The notes under the pieces are model-generated. The model did no database searches. It was not told the DNA's origin and saw only the letters and a list, made by a program, of their open reading frames with translations. Made by a program: the position numbers and the translations under genes. A DNA stretch of 64,000 nucleotides from contig JAGAYZ010000040.1 in NCBI GenBank assembly GCA_017940245.1, positions 1-64,000 on the forward strand, written 5' to 3'. Shown one piece after another: positions 43,605-52,246 of the stretch. The stretch comes from Muribaculaceae bacterium (lineage in GTDB: Bacteria; Bacteroidota; Bacteroidia; Bacteroidales; Muribaculaceae). Position 1 is the stretch's first letter. Every line of letters starts with the position of its first letter.

Positions 43605-44216
43605 TCAGTTGTGTCCGTTGAATGGCTCCATGGTGGCCTGGCCCTGGTGGCTGATGCCTTCGCGATGGAGCACTGTTTTTATGGTGGTGAATATCACTTT
43701 CAGGTCGGTGGCTAGTGTGCAGTGGTCGACATACCACACATCGAGCCGAAATTTCTCGGTCCAGCTGATGGCGTTGCGGCCGTGGCACTGCGCCCAACCG
43801 GTGATGCCGGGGCGCACCTCGTGGCGACGGGCCTGCTCCCGGCTATAAAGCGGCAGGTATTGTACTAGCAGTGGCCGTGGCCCTATCAGCGCCATGTCGC
43901 CGCGGAGCACGTTCCACAGTTGGGGCAGCTCGTCGATGCTGGAGGAGCGTACAAAACGGCCCACCCTGGTCAGTCGCTCGGCATCGGGCAACAGGTTGCC
44001 GTCGGCATCGCGCTCGTCGGTCATCGTCTTGAACTTGACGATGCGGAAAATCTTGCCATGCAACCCAGGGCGCTCCTGCAGGAAATATGCGCCGGCACCC
44101 TTGTTGGCAAAGTGTAGCCACACCGTCACCGCCAGCAGCAGCGGCGACAACACCACTAGCGCCACCAGCGCAATGCAGAAATCCAAAAAACGTTTAAAAA
44201 AGTTCTTATACATCAA
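43605..44216 (-). CDS. PglC/WcaJ-type initiating phosphoglycosyl transferase (short form)
   Basis: A 203-residue monotopic phosphoglycosyl transferase that moves a phospho-sugar from a UDP-sugar onto undecaprenyl phosphate, the first step of surface-glycan assembly. It has the membrane re-entrant helix near residues 15-35 (ALVALVVLSPLLLAVTVWL), the catalytic-dyad region FKTMTDERDADGN (about 62-75) and downstream SSIDELPQLWNVLRGDMALIGPRPLL. The length fits the PglC size rather than the 460-residue WcaJ size. It lies immediately upstream of the acetyltransferase gene. Confidence 0.93.
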   Translation of the reverse strand: MMYKNFFKRFLDFCIALVALVVLSPLLLAVTVWLHFANKGAGAYFLQERPGLHGKIFRIVKFKTMTDERDADGNLLPDAERLTRVGRFVRSSSIDELPQLWNVLRGDMALIGPRPLLVQYLPLYSREQARRHEVRPGITGWAQCHGRNAISWTEKFRLDVWYVDHCTLATDLKVIFTTIKTVLHREGISHQGQATMEPFNGHN

Positions 44217-44245
44217 ACAACAAATTGAACAAATTTATCGAATTG
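44217..44245. repeat. Repeat copy downstream of the GxxExxY gene
   Basis: The stretch contains CAAATTGAACAAATTTATCG, nearly the same as the core GAATTGAACAAATTTAACGA of the two repeats at 44667-44826. It lies about 10-40 bases beyond the GxxExxY stop. Confidence 0.5.
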
Positions 44246-44254
44246 TTTTTGGTG

Positions 44255-44638
44255 TTATCTGTTTGGGTGAAATAGTCGTTCATAATATAAACTTTGTTGT
44301 CCAAAATTTATCAGATATCCCAATTTAAAACCTCCAGCTTTCAAGTAATTAATCACTTGCGATTTATGCTCGCCTACGATTTCGGTTACAGCCTTCAGTT
44401 CAACAACAATTTTATCGTAACACAAAAAGTCAACGTAGAATTCTGTTTTTAATATCTGACTATTGTATTCAATTAATAATCTTTTCTCACGTTCAAAGGG
44501 TATGCCACGTTTTGTGAATTCAATCTCTAATGCCTCTTGATAGACTTTTTCAACAAACCCGCAGCCAAGGGATGAGTGAACCTGCATGGCTGCACCTACA
44601 ATAGCATAACTTTCTTGTTTGAATAGAATTGTCCCCAT
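44255..44638 (-). CDS. GxxExxY protein (PD-(D/E)XK nuclease-like)
   Basis: A 127-residue soluble protein. The family signature GCGFVEKVYQEAL (GxxExxY, about 26-38) and the nuclease-like core FYVDFLCYDKIVVELKAV (Asp and Glu-x-Lys, about 76-95) match the GxxExxY/PDDEXK_3 family. These occur in several copies in Bacteroidota and sometimes inside intervening sequences or repeat-rich spacers. Their function is unknown. It interrupts the glycan operon between the PglC-like gene and a glycosyltransferase and is flanked by matching repeats on both sides, suggesting an inserted element. No transposase is seen. Confidence 0.88.
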   Translation of the reverse strand: MGTILFKQESYAIVGAAMQVHSSLGCGFVEKVYQEALEIEFTKRGIPFEREKRLLIEYNSQILKTEFYVDFLCYDKIVVELKAVTEIVGEHKSQVINYLKAGGFKLGYLINFGQQSLYYERLFHPNR

Positions 44639-44666
44639 CTATTTGACAACGAATAGATTATGACGT

Positions 44667-44868
44667 CAACGAATTGAACAAATTTAACGAAAACAGTCAG
44701 CCGTCGGATTGGTGATTTGTTAGATTAGTTTAATTTGTTGACGGAAAAAGCCTGTCGTAGTTTTTGGTCGACAGCCAATAGGTTATAACGTCAACGAATT
44801 GAACAAATTCAGCGAAAACAGTTTGCCGGTGGATTTGTCATTTGTTTGATTGGTTTAATTTGTTGACA
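44667..44868. repeat. Two tandem long repeats next to the GxxExxY gene
   Basis: Two copies of about 80 bases. Each has a core of the form TGACGTCAACGAATTGAACA or its AACGTCAACG variant, then AATT(T/C)A(A/G)CGAAAACAGT, and later a GATT(T/G)GTTTAATTTGTTGAC-like end. Copy one starts at about 44660 and copy two at about 44790. Each holds inverted elements (GTCAACGAATTGAACAAATT versus AATTTGTTGAC) that can fold. This is the only content of the 199-base gap between the GxxExxY gene and the next glycosyltransferase. Confidence 0.75.
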
Positions 44869-45992
44869 GATAAATGACTTGCGTAGACTTCTTTATAGAA
44901 GTCGATGAGGCACTGGCGCACGTAGCTCTGCTCGTAGCGGCTGGCGATGAGCGGGCGGGCACTGGCGGCCATGCGCCGTGGTACATCGGGGTGTTCAACC
45001 CAGTGCTTCATGGCTCGGTAGAGAGCTTCGGTATCACGGGGCGCAACGATGGTACCGTTCTCGCCCTCAATGATGATTTCGCGTGAGCCGTTGATGTCGG
45101 TCACGATGCTAGGGAGCCCCATGGCTCCGGCTTCGATGACCACGTTGGGGAATCCCTCGCGGTAACTGGGCAGCACCAGCGCATCGGCAGCTGCATAGAA
45201 CGGCCGCACATCGCGCTGCGAGCCAACGGCCTCAATGGCCGGATTATGGTTGATTTCGGCAATGGTTTCGGGCATCACGGGGTCAATCTCCTTTTCGTAT
45301 TGCCCCACCAGCACCAGATGCGTGGCCGGAAACTCGGCATGAAGTCGCTTGAATGCCGCCACCAGTTCGTTAACGCCTTTGTCGCGCACGATGCGACCCA
45401 CGAAGACGAAAGTGAAGGCCGATTCGCTTTTTTCTGGGGCTTGCATAGGCTTGAAATATTCTAGGTCAATGCCGCGAATATTGCCGTAGCCGAGCACACG
45501 TAGTGGTTTGTGGGTAATGCCATTGTTCTTTAGGTCTGTTTTCACACCTTCGCCCTCGGGGATGACGTGAGTAGCGCAGGCACACGTCAGCCAGTCGGTG
45601 GCCATCAGTAGGCGACGTTTCAGCCCTGTGGAAGTGGGGAACACGAGGCCCGTGAACGTGTGGATGCGCACTGGCACACGCGCCAGCCACGCAGCCAGCA
45701 TGGTCACAAGGCCTGCTTTGGGCGTCATCGAGTGGACCATGTCGGGACGCTCGCGGCGCAGCACGCGCCACATCCTCCACAGCGACACCGCATCCTTTAG
45801 GGGCGAGATGCGCCGCTGCATGGGCACACCGATGGTGCGTACGCCCTCGCTGCGGCCAAACTCATCCAATTCTTGTCCGGGCGACGAAACCGCTACCATC
45901 TCCAGCCCCTCGCCAGCCAGCAGCGAAGCGATTCCCCTGCAAAACGCGTTCAACGAAGTGGGCACCGTGGCACTCCTGATGATTTTTTTCAT
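44838..45992 (-). CDS. Glycosyltransferase family 4
   Basis: A 384-residue GT-B enzyme. Starting at MKKIIRSATVPTSL (45992) gives the usual ATGA overlap with the upstream gene; a frame 24 codons longer lies inside that gene. The C-terminal half has the retaining GT4 signature: FVFVGRIVRDKGVNEL (about 200-215) and SYREGFPNVVIEAGAMGLPS with the EX7E glutamates (about 290-310). The N-terminal half resembles Cap1E/WbpH-type transferases (HSMTPKAGLV). It is predicted to add one sugar on the lipid carrier at the cytoplasmic face. Confidence 0.92.
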   Translation of the reverse strand: MKKIIRSATVPTSLNAFCRGIASLLAGEGLEMVAVSSPGQELDEFGRSEGVRTIGVPMQRRISPLKDAVSLWRMWRVLRRERPDMVHSMTPKAGLVTMLAAWLARVPVRIHTFTGLVFPTSTGLKRRLLMATDWLTCACATHVIPEGEGVKTDLKNNGITHKPLRVLGYGNIRGIDLEYFKPMQAPEKSESAFTFVFVGRIVRDKGVNELVAAFKRLHAEFPATHLVLVGQYEKEIDPVMPETIAEINHNPAIEAVGSQRDVRPFYAAADALVLPSYREGFPNVVIEAGAMGLPSIVTDINGSREIIIEGENGTIVAPRDTEALYRAMKHWVEHPDVPRRMAASARPLIASRYEQSYVRQCLIDFYKEVYASHLSVNKLNQSNK

Positions 45993-47050
45993 AATGATCG
46001 GTAAAGTTCGTTGTATTGTTGCGCCATCAGGCTGATGTCGAATTGTTTGGCTTTGGCCTGGCATCGCTCAGCCACATCGCGGTAGTGCTGTGGATTCTCG
46101 CAGAGTTGCTGAATAGCTGATGCCAATGCACGATGGTCACTATGCGGAAAGAGAATGCCACAGCCTTGCACAATTTCGCGCAGACCGTCCACATCGCTGG
46201 CCACAAAAGGCCGTCCACTTGCCATGCCCTCAATGCTCGACAGCGACAATCCTTCCCAGTGCGACGATAGCACTACGACATCACTTGCTTTTAGTATTTC
46301 AGGAATATCGGTGCGAACGCCCAAGAAATCAACCCTAGTCGAAACTCCTAATTGACTGGCGAGTTCTTCAACTTTTGCTCTGCGAAGTCCATCTCCTGCC
46401 AGTTGAAGCCTGTATTTATTGGGCAATTCTTTTATCGCATTCACCAATGTGTCCTGATCCTTTGCATCATTAAAACTTGACACTTGTGAAATTAAAAAAG
46501 TCTCATTCAGGGAAATATTTTTTATCGGGAATAAAAATCGAGCCATATCTACACCATTATAAATAGTGACAATACTTTCTCTCGTGCCGATATGCTTTCT
46601 TAAATTTTCGGCAGGCTGGTCGCTAATGCAAATGATAAATCTATAATGGCTATACATCCAGCGATCAATCGGCTTAAGATACCATTTACCACGGCGGCGA
46701 TTGTTCGCACTATGCTCAGTGGTGACCAGCTTAGTTCGGCTCAGGCGCAGCATCTTTGCCATCGGAGCAAAAAACTGGCAAGCCGTGTTATGGGTATGGA
46801 CAATATCATACCGGCCGATATATTTCGTCATCTTGAACATGTTTCGTGGATGATATACATTGCTGCCAATGCCAAGAGAATGGATTTTGATGCCCATTTG
46901 CTCCAGTTCTTCGTAAAATGCAGTACGTGTGCCATCAAAAACCAGCAGTTCCACTTCATTGCCCAAATCACGCAATCTAGGCAACAAATCTACCATAAGG
47001 TGCTCTGCCCCACCAGTACGCAAAGAAGTTATAACATGTAGAATTTTCAT
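45989..47050 (-). CDS. Glycosyltransferase family 4
   Basis: A 353-residue GT-B enzyme. It has the N-terminal GT4 glycine-rich start (ITSLRTGGAEHLMVDLL), the central VDFLGVRTDIPEILKASDVV and the acceptor loop SSHWEGLSLSSIEGMASGRP with the EX7E pattern. It overlaps the downstream GT4 gene by four bases and lies two bases upstream in a tight glycan operon. Donor and acceptor are not predictable. Confidence 0.92.
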   Translation of the reverse strand: MKILHVITSLRTGGAEHLMVDLLPRLRDLGNEVELLVFDGTRTAFYEELEQMGIKIHSLGIGSNVYHPRNMFKMTKYIGRYDIVHTHNTACQFFAPMAKMLRLSRTKLVTTEHSANNRRRGKWYLKPIDRWMYSHYRFIICISDQPAENLRKHIGTRESIVTIYNGVDMARFLFPIKNISLNETFLISQVSSFNDAKDQDTLVNAIKELPNKYRLQLAGDGLRRAKVEELASQLGVSTRVDFLGVRTDIPEILKASDVVVLSSHWEGLSLSSIEGMASGRPFVASDVDGLREIVQGCGILFPHSDHRALASAIQQLCENPQHYRDVAERCQAKAKQFDISLMAQQYNELYRSL

Positions 47051-47994
47051 AGTTTGTCTCTCATATGCATTGCAAGTCCCAATGGTCTACACCAGAACCA
47101 ATACCATGGCAGTATAGGCACTTGTTTTCCTTTTGCCACACATGCACGGAAGCGCCAATAGTTTATAGCGGCTTTTATCTTTTCTTTAATTGGTATATTA
47201 TAGGAGTTTAGCTCTTGATAAGTTGTTGCAGATGCCACCGGGCTATTCATTCTTGCTCGAACAATGCCTGCAGTTATTCCTTCAGGCTGGTATTCGGCTA
47301 TATATATAGGCTCATTAAAGAATAGAAGATTATACTTTTGAGCTATCCTATTCCAAACTAAAGCCTCGGGGCAGAATCGCTCGTCCTCAATCTCGGGGAA
47401 AGGAAACTCTCGCAGCACATCGGTGCGGAAAACCTCCTTCAAATCACCTGTTACTCGGTGCTTCAATCTGATGTCCAGACAATTGCAAATGATTTCTTCC
47501 TGCGGGAAACCTGAACTGACAAGAGACTGATCGGGAGCCATATCAAGACCGCAAACGCCCCCAATCCTTTTATTGTTTATAATCTTTTCAAATTTAGCAG
47601 CAACCACCTCCAGGGAATTTTCAAGAAGATAGTCGTCGCTATCCACGATAAAGAACAACTCACCCCGTGCCTCGCGCACACCACGGTTAATAGCGCGGTG
47701 CTTGCCGCCATTAGGCTGACGGATATAACGGATTCCCCCCACACCACTAAATCGTAAAATACCATTTTGTCCCCTCCCTAGTTGAGATAGGGCTGGCGTG
47801 GCTTCGTTGCCGCATTGGACCGAATTCTTAATTCTTAATTCAAAATTCTGAATTAACGATTCCGTGCCATCGGTCGAACCATCGTCAACAATCAGCCATT
47901 CAAAGTCGGTGCAGGTTTGGTGGCAAAGGCTTTCATAAAGCCGCGGCAGCAAGTGCGCCCGGTTATATGTCGGTGTAAAAACAGTAATCAGCAT
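47047..47994 (-). CDS. Glycosyltransferase family 2 with an in-frame repeat insertion
   Basis: A 315-residue GT-A enzyme with the normal start ITVFTPTYNRAHLLPRLYES and the metal-binding IVDSDDYLLENS. Between DGTESLIQN (residue 50) and IRYIRQPNGGKHRAINRG (residue 88) there is an unusual 36-residue segment that family members lack. Its DNA (47737-47844) is repeat-like. The reading frame remains open, so the enzyme may still fold, because this position is a surface loop between beta-strands. The C-terminal 60 residues resemble helices of EpsE-like transferases. Its stop overlaps the downstream GT4 start by four bases. Confidence 0.88.
   Translation of the reverse strand: MLITVFTPTYNRAHLLPRLYESLCHQTCTDFEWLIVDDGSTDGTESLIQNFELRIKNSVQCGNEATPALSQLGRGQNGILRFSGVGGIRYIRQPNGGKHRAINRGVREARGELFFIVDSDDYLLENSLEVVAAKFEKIINNKRIGGVCGLDMAPDQSLVSSGFPQEEIICNCLDIRLKHRVTGDLKEVFRTDVLREFPFPEIEDERFCPEALVWNRIAQKYNLLFFNEPIYIAEYQPEGITAGIVRARMNSPVASATTYQELNSYNIPIKEKIKAAINYWRFRACVAKGKQVPILPWYWFWCRPLGLAMHMRDKL
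47737..47844. repeat. In-frame repeat-like insertion within a glycosyltransferase gene
   Basis: The segment encodes FELRIKNSVQCGNEATP and then ALSQLGRGQNGILRF. Its DNA includes ATTCTTAATTCTTAATTC and, at 47835-47856, a hairpin TTAATTCA-N6-TGAATTAA. Short AATTC-rich repeats of this kind, giving ELRIKNS-like peptides, look like mobile or slippage-derived sequence. The length of the gained segment is a multiple of three. Confidence 0.65.
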
Positions 47995-48004
47995 GATGCT
48001 TGCT

Positions 48005-49033
48005 TTAACCTTTCCTGAAAATCATTTTTGACAGACCCCTCCATGTAAATACGCGCAATTGATCCACTATTGTGCATGCTATGTAAACTGACATTAAAGA
48101 TAAGATCAAGATGGCCCCATATATTAAGCCATGATAATTATCGTATAATTCCTGCATAATTATCATGAAATTCGGGTATATACTAGGATGATAACTAATC
48201 AAAAACACCGTGAAACATGATGCGGCAAACCAATTTATCAGCTTGTTATGAAAACGTAATTGTTTGAAAACAAACAAAAATAATATTGAAACGAGAATAA
48301 CAAGTGGATTGTCGTCTCTAATCTGTCTGGCATAGTGACCGCTCAAGGCATAAAATGTGTAAGCAATAGTCGTCATAATCAACACAACTCCCACTAATAT
48401 TTTAACTGGATGCTTCTCCAACCAGGAAATAGGATATTTGCGAAGATAAGCTGTTGTCAAATAGATTCCGGCAAAAAGAAGAACACTATATGCATTGTAA
48501 TAATCATACCATGAACTCAACCAACTATAGTAGCATTGAAAAATATAAAAGGATAACAGAACGATTTTATATTCGTTTTTCGTCGCGGATTCTATAAATG
48601 AATTGAGAATTGGACTGATGATGTATAGACCAAGATAACCCACAACGAACCAATAACCCTCATAGAATGTGAGACAAACCTTAATACAACCAGTATCAAA
48701 ACTTACTATATGCAATGCAATGGAAAAACCATAAACCAGCAATATTGTAAACAGGACCTGAAATATATATTTCAATAATCCTTGAGGTTTATAATTGATA
48801 CCATACCACCCTGAAATAGCAATGAAGATGTCAACCCCAGTTGTTGCCACACAACTGAGTAATACGTCAAGGAATGATTTAATGCAGTTACTGCCAACTG
48901 CCTCTGAAGGTGGGGTGGAATTAATGCGTAAATATGAATGGCCAAGCAAGACAAACATCATAGCTACTATGCGCAGCAACTCGATGCCGGACAACCTTTT
49001 TGATCCTGTCTTGGAATTAATGCCAGCCTTCAT
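48005..49033 (-). CDS. Acyltransferase 3 family membrane O-acyltransferase
   Basis: A 342-residue protein with about ten membrane helices. The N-terminal signature SGIELLRIVAMMFVLLGHSY has the family His in helix 1. Such enzymes acetylate sugars of surface polysaccharide using cytoplasmic acetyl-CoA. It is third from the end in this part of the operon, with AT-rich codon use like its neighbours. The modified sugar is unknown. Confidence 0.9.
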   Translation of the reverse strand: MKAGINSKTGSKRLSGIELLRIVAMMFVLLGHSYLRINSTPPSEAVGSNCIKSFLDVLLSCVATTGVDIFIAISGWYGINYKPQGLLKYIFQVLFTILLVYGFSIALHIVSFDTGCIKVCLTFYEGYWFVVGYLGLYIISPILNSFIESATKNEYKIVLLSFYIFQCYYSWLSSWYDYYNAYSVLLFAGIYLTTAYLRKYPISWLEKHPVKILVGVVLIMTTIAYTFYALSGHYARQIRDDNPLVILVSILFLFVFKQLRFHNKLINWFAASCFTVFLISYHPSIYPNFMIIMQELYDNYHGLIYGAILILSLMSVYIACTIVDQLRVFTWRGLSKMIFRKG

Positions 49034-49048
49034 AAATCACAAATATCT

Positions 49049-50092
49049 TTATATTGCTAAAATCCGATTGATGATTCGCTCTGGAGCAAGCCATTGCTCA
49101 TAATACTTGCGTGCACCTTGTTCTAATCGATGACGATAGTCGGCATCGTTCTTGATTCTGATGACGGCATCATATATTTCGTTCTCATCATTTACAAAAT
49201 GGATATTTACTCCGTGAACCAATGGCGAAGGAAGATCCCGACATAATGGAGAAGATATAATGGCTTTGCCCATACAAAGATATTCGGCCAACTTCCATCC
49301 ATGACATTCGCAAACCGACGGAGTGTTAAACACCAAAGTGCTTTTTTTTGTTTTACGGATGTAATCATCTATTGATAGACGTTTTTCGTAAATAAAGTCT
49401 TTATATTCTGTCTTGTATCTCACATAGTCCGGCATCTCTTTGATTATGGCCGGTTTTTCACCAAGATAGAACAGCCCCCCCTCAATGTTCATTCCAGCCT
49501 TTTGGCAGGCTTTAAGAAATTCACCTCGATATCTGTTTGTGTTTGTCCATGCAAATTCATTGTACCACAGTGTAGAGGCATGAAAAATATAATTGTCCTT
49601 CGGGCTTATAGCCACTTCATAGCAGGAGAGCTTGCGACGGCGTAAAATAGTGTATAAATAGTCTCGCAAATAGAGTTTTAGGGGTAACTCATTGTACTTT
49701 CTTCCCTTATAATAATTTAACAGACATGTTGCTACAGTAATGACTGTTGAGTTCAATGTAATACCAAACTCTGGACCAATGGCAACCACTTTAGGATACA
49801 TTTCAAGGTGTTCCTTTTTAGGGTTTACCATTGCATAGACATCACACCACTTATAACGATCGATGAAAATCTTGGAGACATCTTCATAATCTATAAATAC
49901 TTTCAAGGTCTTTTCGGCATTTTGCACAATTAAAGCCATGCCCGCATTCAGGTCGTGGACATCAGTAAATCTAATTTCACGAAAAGGCTGGACATCATAA
50001 GTTACTACGTTCATACCATAGCAACGTCGAATGCCTTCCAAATACCAAGACGCATAATTAAACTTTAATCGAGGATCAATAGTTATCTTCAT
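49049..50092 (-). CDS. Predicted glycosyltransferase (GT-B type)
   Basis: The start at MKITIDPRLKFNYASWYLEG (50092) gives 347 residues and a 17-base overlap with the polymerase gene; a frame 29 codons longer is less likely. The C-terminal part has GWKLAEYLCMGKAIISSPL (an EX7E-like loop, about 265-285), then LVHGVNIHFVNDENEIYDAV and the final helix REQWLAPERI-like. This is the plan of GT1/GT4 enzymes, but the N-terminal half is divergent. Confidence 0.8.
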   Translation of the reverse strand: MKITIDPRLKFNYASWYLEGIRRCYGMNVVTYDVQPFREIRFTDVHDLNAGMALIVQNAEKTLKVFIDYEDVSKIFIDRYKWCDVYAMVNPKKEHLEMYPKVVAIGPEFGITLNSTVITVATCLLNYYKGRKYNELPLKLYLRDYLYTILRRRKLSCYEVAISPKDNYIFHASTLWYNEFAWTNTNRYRGEFLKACQKAGMNIEGGLFYLGEKPAIIKEMPDYVRYKTEYKDFIYEKRLSIDDYIRKTKKSTLVFNTPSVCECHGWKLAEYLCMGKAIISSPLCRDLPSPLVHGVNIHFVNDENEIYDAVIRIKNDADYRHRLEQGARKYYEQWLAPERIINRILAI

Positions 50093-51260
50093 TGCTGGCA
50101 GTGAATTTAAAAATAGGCCGATAAAACTTGTCATTGTCATAATTGTGGTCGTATTCATACATTGACCAAACTTTATCATTTTCCCTTACCCCATTAGTTA
50201 AAAAGGATTTATAAGGAGTGACAATTGGACCCCATGCAAACAAAACCCTTAAAAACAATAATGATAAAACAGTAATTGAAACGAACTTAATAGTTGCTAC
50301 ATTATTTTCATCCTGGGCTATTTCAGCAATCGTAGATGCAATGCCTATTAAGAAAAACCAACTCATGCGCCCTCCGTCTGGAAACTTGACAAAAAAAGTT
50401 AGGACAAACATGAACATCAATGATATATTGAGCATGCATGTAGAAAGTTTGTCTTTGGCAATGCTATCATATCTGTAAATAATTAGAACCAAGAAAAATG
50501 CCGCCTCCAAAATGTACTCAAAACGTACTGAACCTGTGCTGGACAATGAGCCGGAGGCTTTTTCTTCATTGACGGATCCCCCGAGTACATCAAATATGGT
50601 AGTTGCAATAGGTGTAAGTCCTAATAATAATGAGGCAATGAGGAATAAGATGATTTGCTGCTTTGTGAATCTTTTGTTTGATATAAAATAAGTGAGTCCA
50701 AATAATAACGCGCTATTGTGGAATGAGGCCGCCAATGCTACTATCAAAAAAAAATGTATGGGTTTTCTTTTTACTGCAAATGGTATTGAATACCATGCAA
50801 TGCAGGCAGCCAAGACTTGGCGAAGATACGTAAAGGTGAAGAAATATAACAAACAAAAGAGAATGAAGAAACTCAAATGTGGATATTTGGTGTAATTCTT
50901 TATGTGATGAAATAAAGAGGCAAATGTAATTATCGAAATGATCAATAGGAAAATATATCTGTTGGCGGATATATATCCCACCAAAACATTTAAGAGAGCA
51001 TATCCTTGTTCCTTTTCATTTAGACGGAATGCAGTGGTCTGATTAAATGGCACACCTCTGTCAAGTTCGTTTGATGTGACGTCAAACACTTCACCATAGA
51101 TATAGCTGTCATATCCGCCGAGCATATCTCGAAATCCGCACACAAAGCATATAAAGATTGTCCATATAGCTAATGAATATAGAGGACGATTTTGACTATC
51201 TTGATCCGTCTTAATAGCCAAAAACAGAATAAAGCTGAATGCAGCGAGGTATAAAATCAT
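50076..51260 (-). CDS. EpsG-family glycan polymerase
   Basis: A 394-residue protein with about 12 membrane segments. It has the EpsG-type start MILYLAAFSFILFLAIKTD, then CGFRDMLGGYDSYIYGEVFD, a pattern of the EpsG/Wzy family of polymerases that join repeat units in the periplasm. It is the only polymerase seen in the locus. It begins four bases after the upstream GT2 gene. Confidence 0.9.
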   Translation of the reverse strand: MILYLAAFSFILFLAIKTDQDSQNRPLYSLAIWTIFICFVCGFRDMLGGYDSYIYGEVFDVTSNELDRGVPFNQTTAFRLNEKEQGYALLNVLVGYISANRYIFLLIISIITFASLFHHIKNYTKYPHLSFFILFCLLYFFTFTYLRQVLAACIAWYSIPFAVKRKPIHFFLIVALAASFHNSALLFGLTYFISNKRFTKQQIILFLIASLLLGLTPIATTIFDVLGGSVNEEKASGSLSSTGSVRFEYILEAAFFLVLIIYRYDSIAKDKLSTCMLNISLMFMFVLTFFVKFPDGGRMSWFFLIGIASTIAEIAQDENNVATIKFVSITVLSLLFLRVLFAWGPIVTPYKSFLTNGVRENDKVWSMYEYDHNYDNDKFYRPIFKFTASNEDNY

Positions 51261-51263
51261 AAC

Positions 51264-52232
51264 TTAATATATTCTATAACCAAATAGAAATTGCCGAATC
51301 TTATTCGCCATGGCGAAAACAAAAAAAAGCCAAGGGTTTAATAACATTACGCATAATGCTTTATCTGAAATGGAGCCTGTGAATTGTTGAGATTCTTTTG
51401 CAATTTTTCGGACATAAGGGTCGGTCAATAATCCCTTGTTATGAAAACATGCTGAACTGATGCTGTTTATTAATCGAGAATAATATTGTTTAGAGAAAGT
51501 ATCAAAACAATGATGTTCAACCAGCACTTTTTTTATTTGCCCATATAGGTGTTTCTGAGGTAATATGGAAGTGAAACTATAGTTGTGTGTAACTGAGTCC
51601 TCATTTTCAAGGTAGTTATAAACTACGGATTTGATTAATCCTATCTTTTGCGCATTTAATGCTAAGCAAAGATTCATATAAAAATCTTCGTTGATATCCA
51701 CCCTACTTGCAAGATCAAATGTGTTCTTGTCAAATAAAGTGCGTCTGAATAAGGATGCACAGGGCCCACAATTTGAATATCCTCTAAATAGATAATTGAC
51801 ATATGTCTTGGAATCACAGATTTCTTCTTTGGTGAACCCGGTAATGGTTTCTTTCTTGGGATCATGAGAAATAAAGCGTCTTTCTCCTTGTGCAATATCT
51901 AAGTCATAGGAATCAACGGCTCTCAATAAATCTTCTAATGCATTGTCCGGGATACAGTCATCAGCATCTACAAAGGTGACAAAAATGCCGTCTGCATGCT
52001 CAACACCATATTTGCGAGTTGAACTGGCTCCTCCATTCTCTTTATGAAAGACTTTTATTCGTGTATCTTTATCAGCAAATTCCTGACAAATCCTAAGAGA
52101 TGAGTCATGACTGCCATCATCAACAAGCAATAATTCGTAGTCTTGAAATGTTTGGGAAATAATACTTTTCACGCAGCGCCCTATAAAGCGTTCGGCATTG
52201 TAGACAGGAACTATGACAGAAACTTTACACAT
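51264..52232 (-). CDS. Glycosyltransferase family 2
   Basis: A 322-residue GT-A enzyme with VSVIVPVYNAERFIGRCVKS, the substrate loop LLVDDGSHDSSL, and the DxD-type TFVDADDCIPDNALEDLL (about 92-110). The length and C-terminal helices fit the EpsJ-like group. It lies four bases upstream of the polymerase gene, in the AT-rich part of the locus. Confidence 0.93.
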   Translation of the reverse strand: MCKVSVIVPVYNAERFIGRCVKSIISQTFQDYELLLVDDGSHDSSLRICQEFADKDTRIKVFHKENGGASSTRKYGVEHADGIFVTFVDADDCIPDNALEDLLRAVDSYDLDIAQGERRFISHDPKKETITGFTKEEICDSKTYVNYLFRGYSNCGPCASLFRRTLFDKNTFDLASRVDINEDFYMNLCLALNAQKIGLIKSVVYNYLENEDSVTHNYSFTSILPQKHLYGQIKKVLVEHHCFDTFSKQYYSRLINSISSACFHNKGLLTDPYVRKIAKESQQFTGSISDKALCVMLLNPWLFFVFAMANKIRQFLFGYRIY

Positions 52233-52246
52233 ACCTATTCAAAAAT

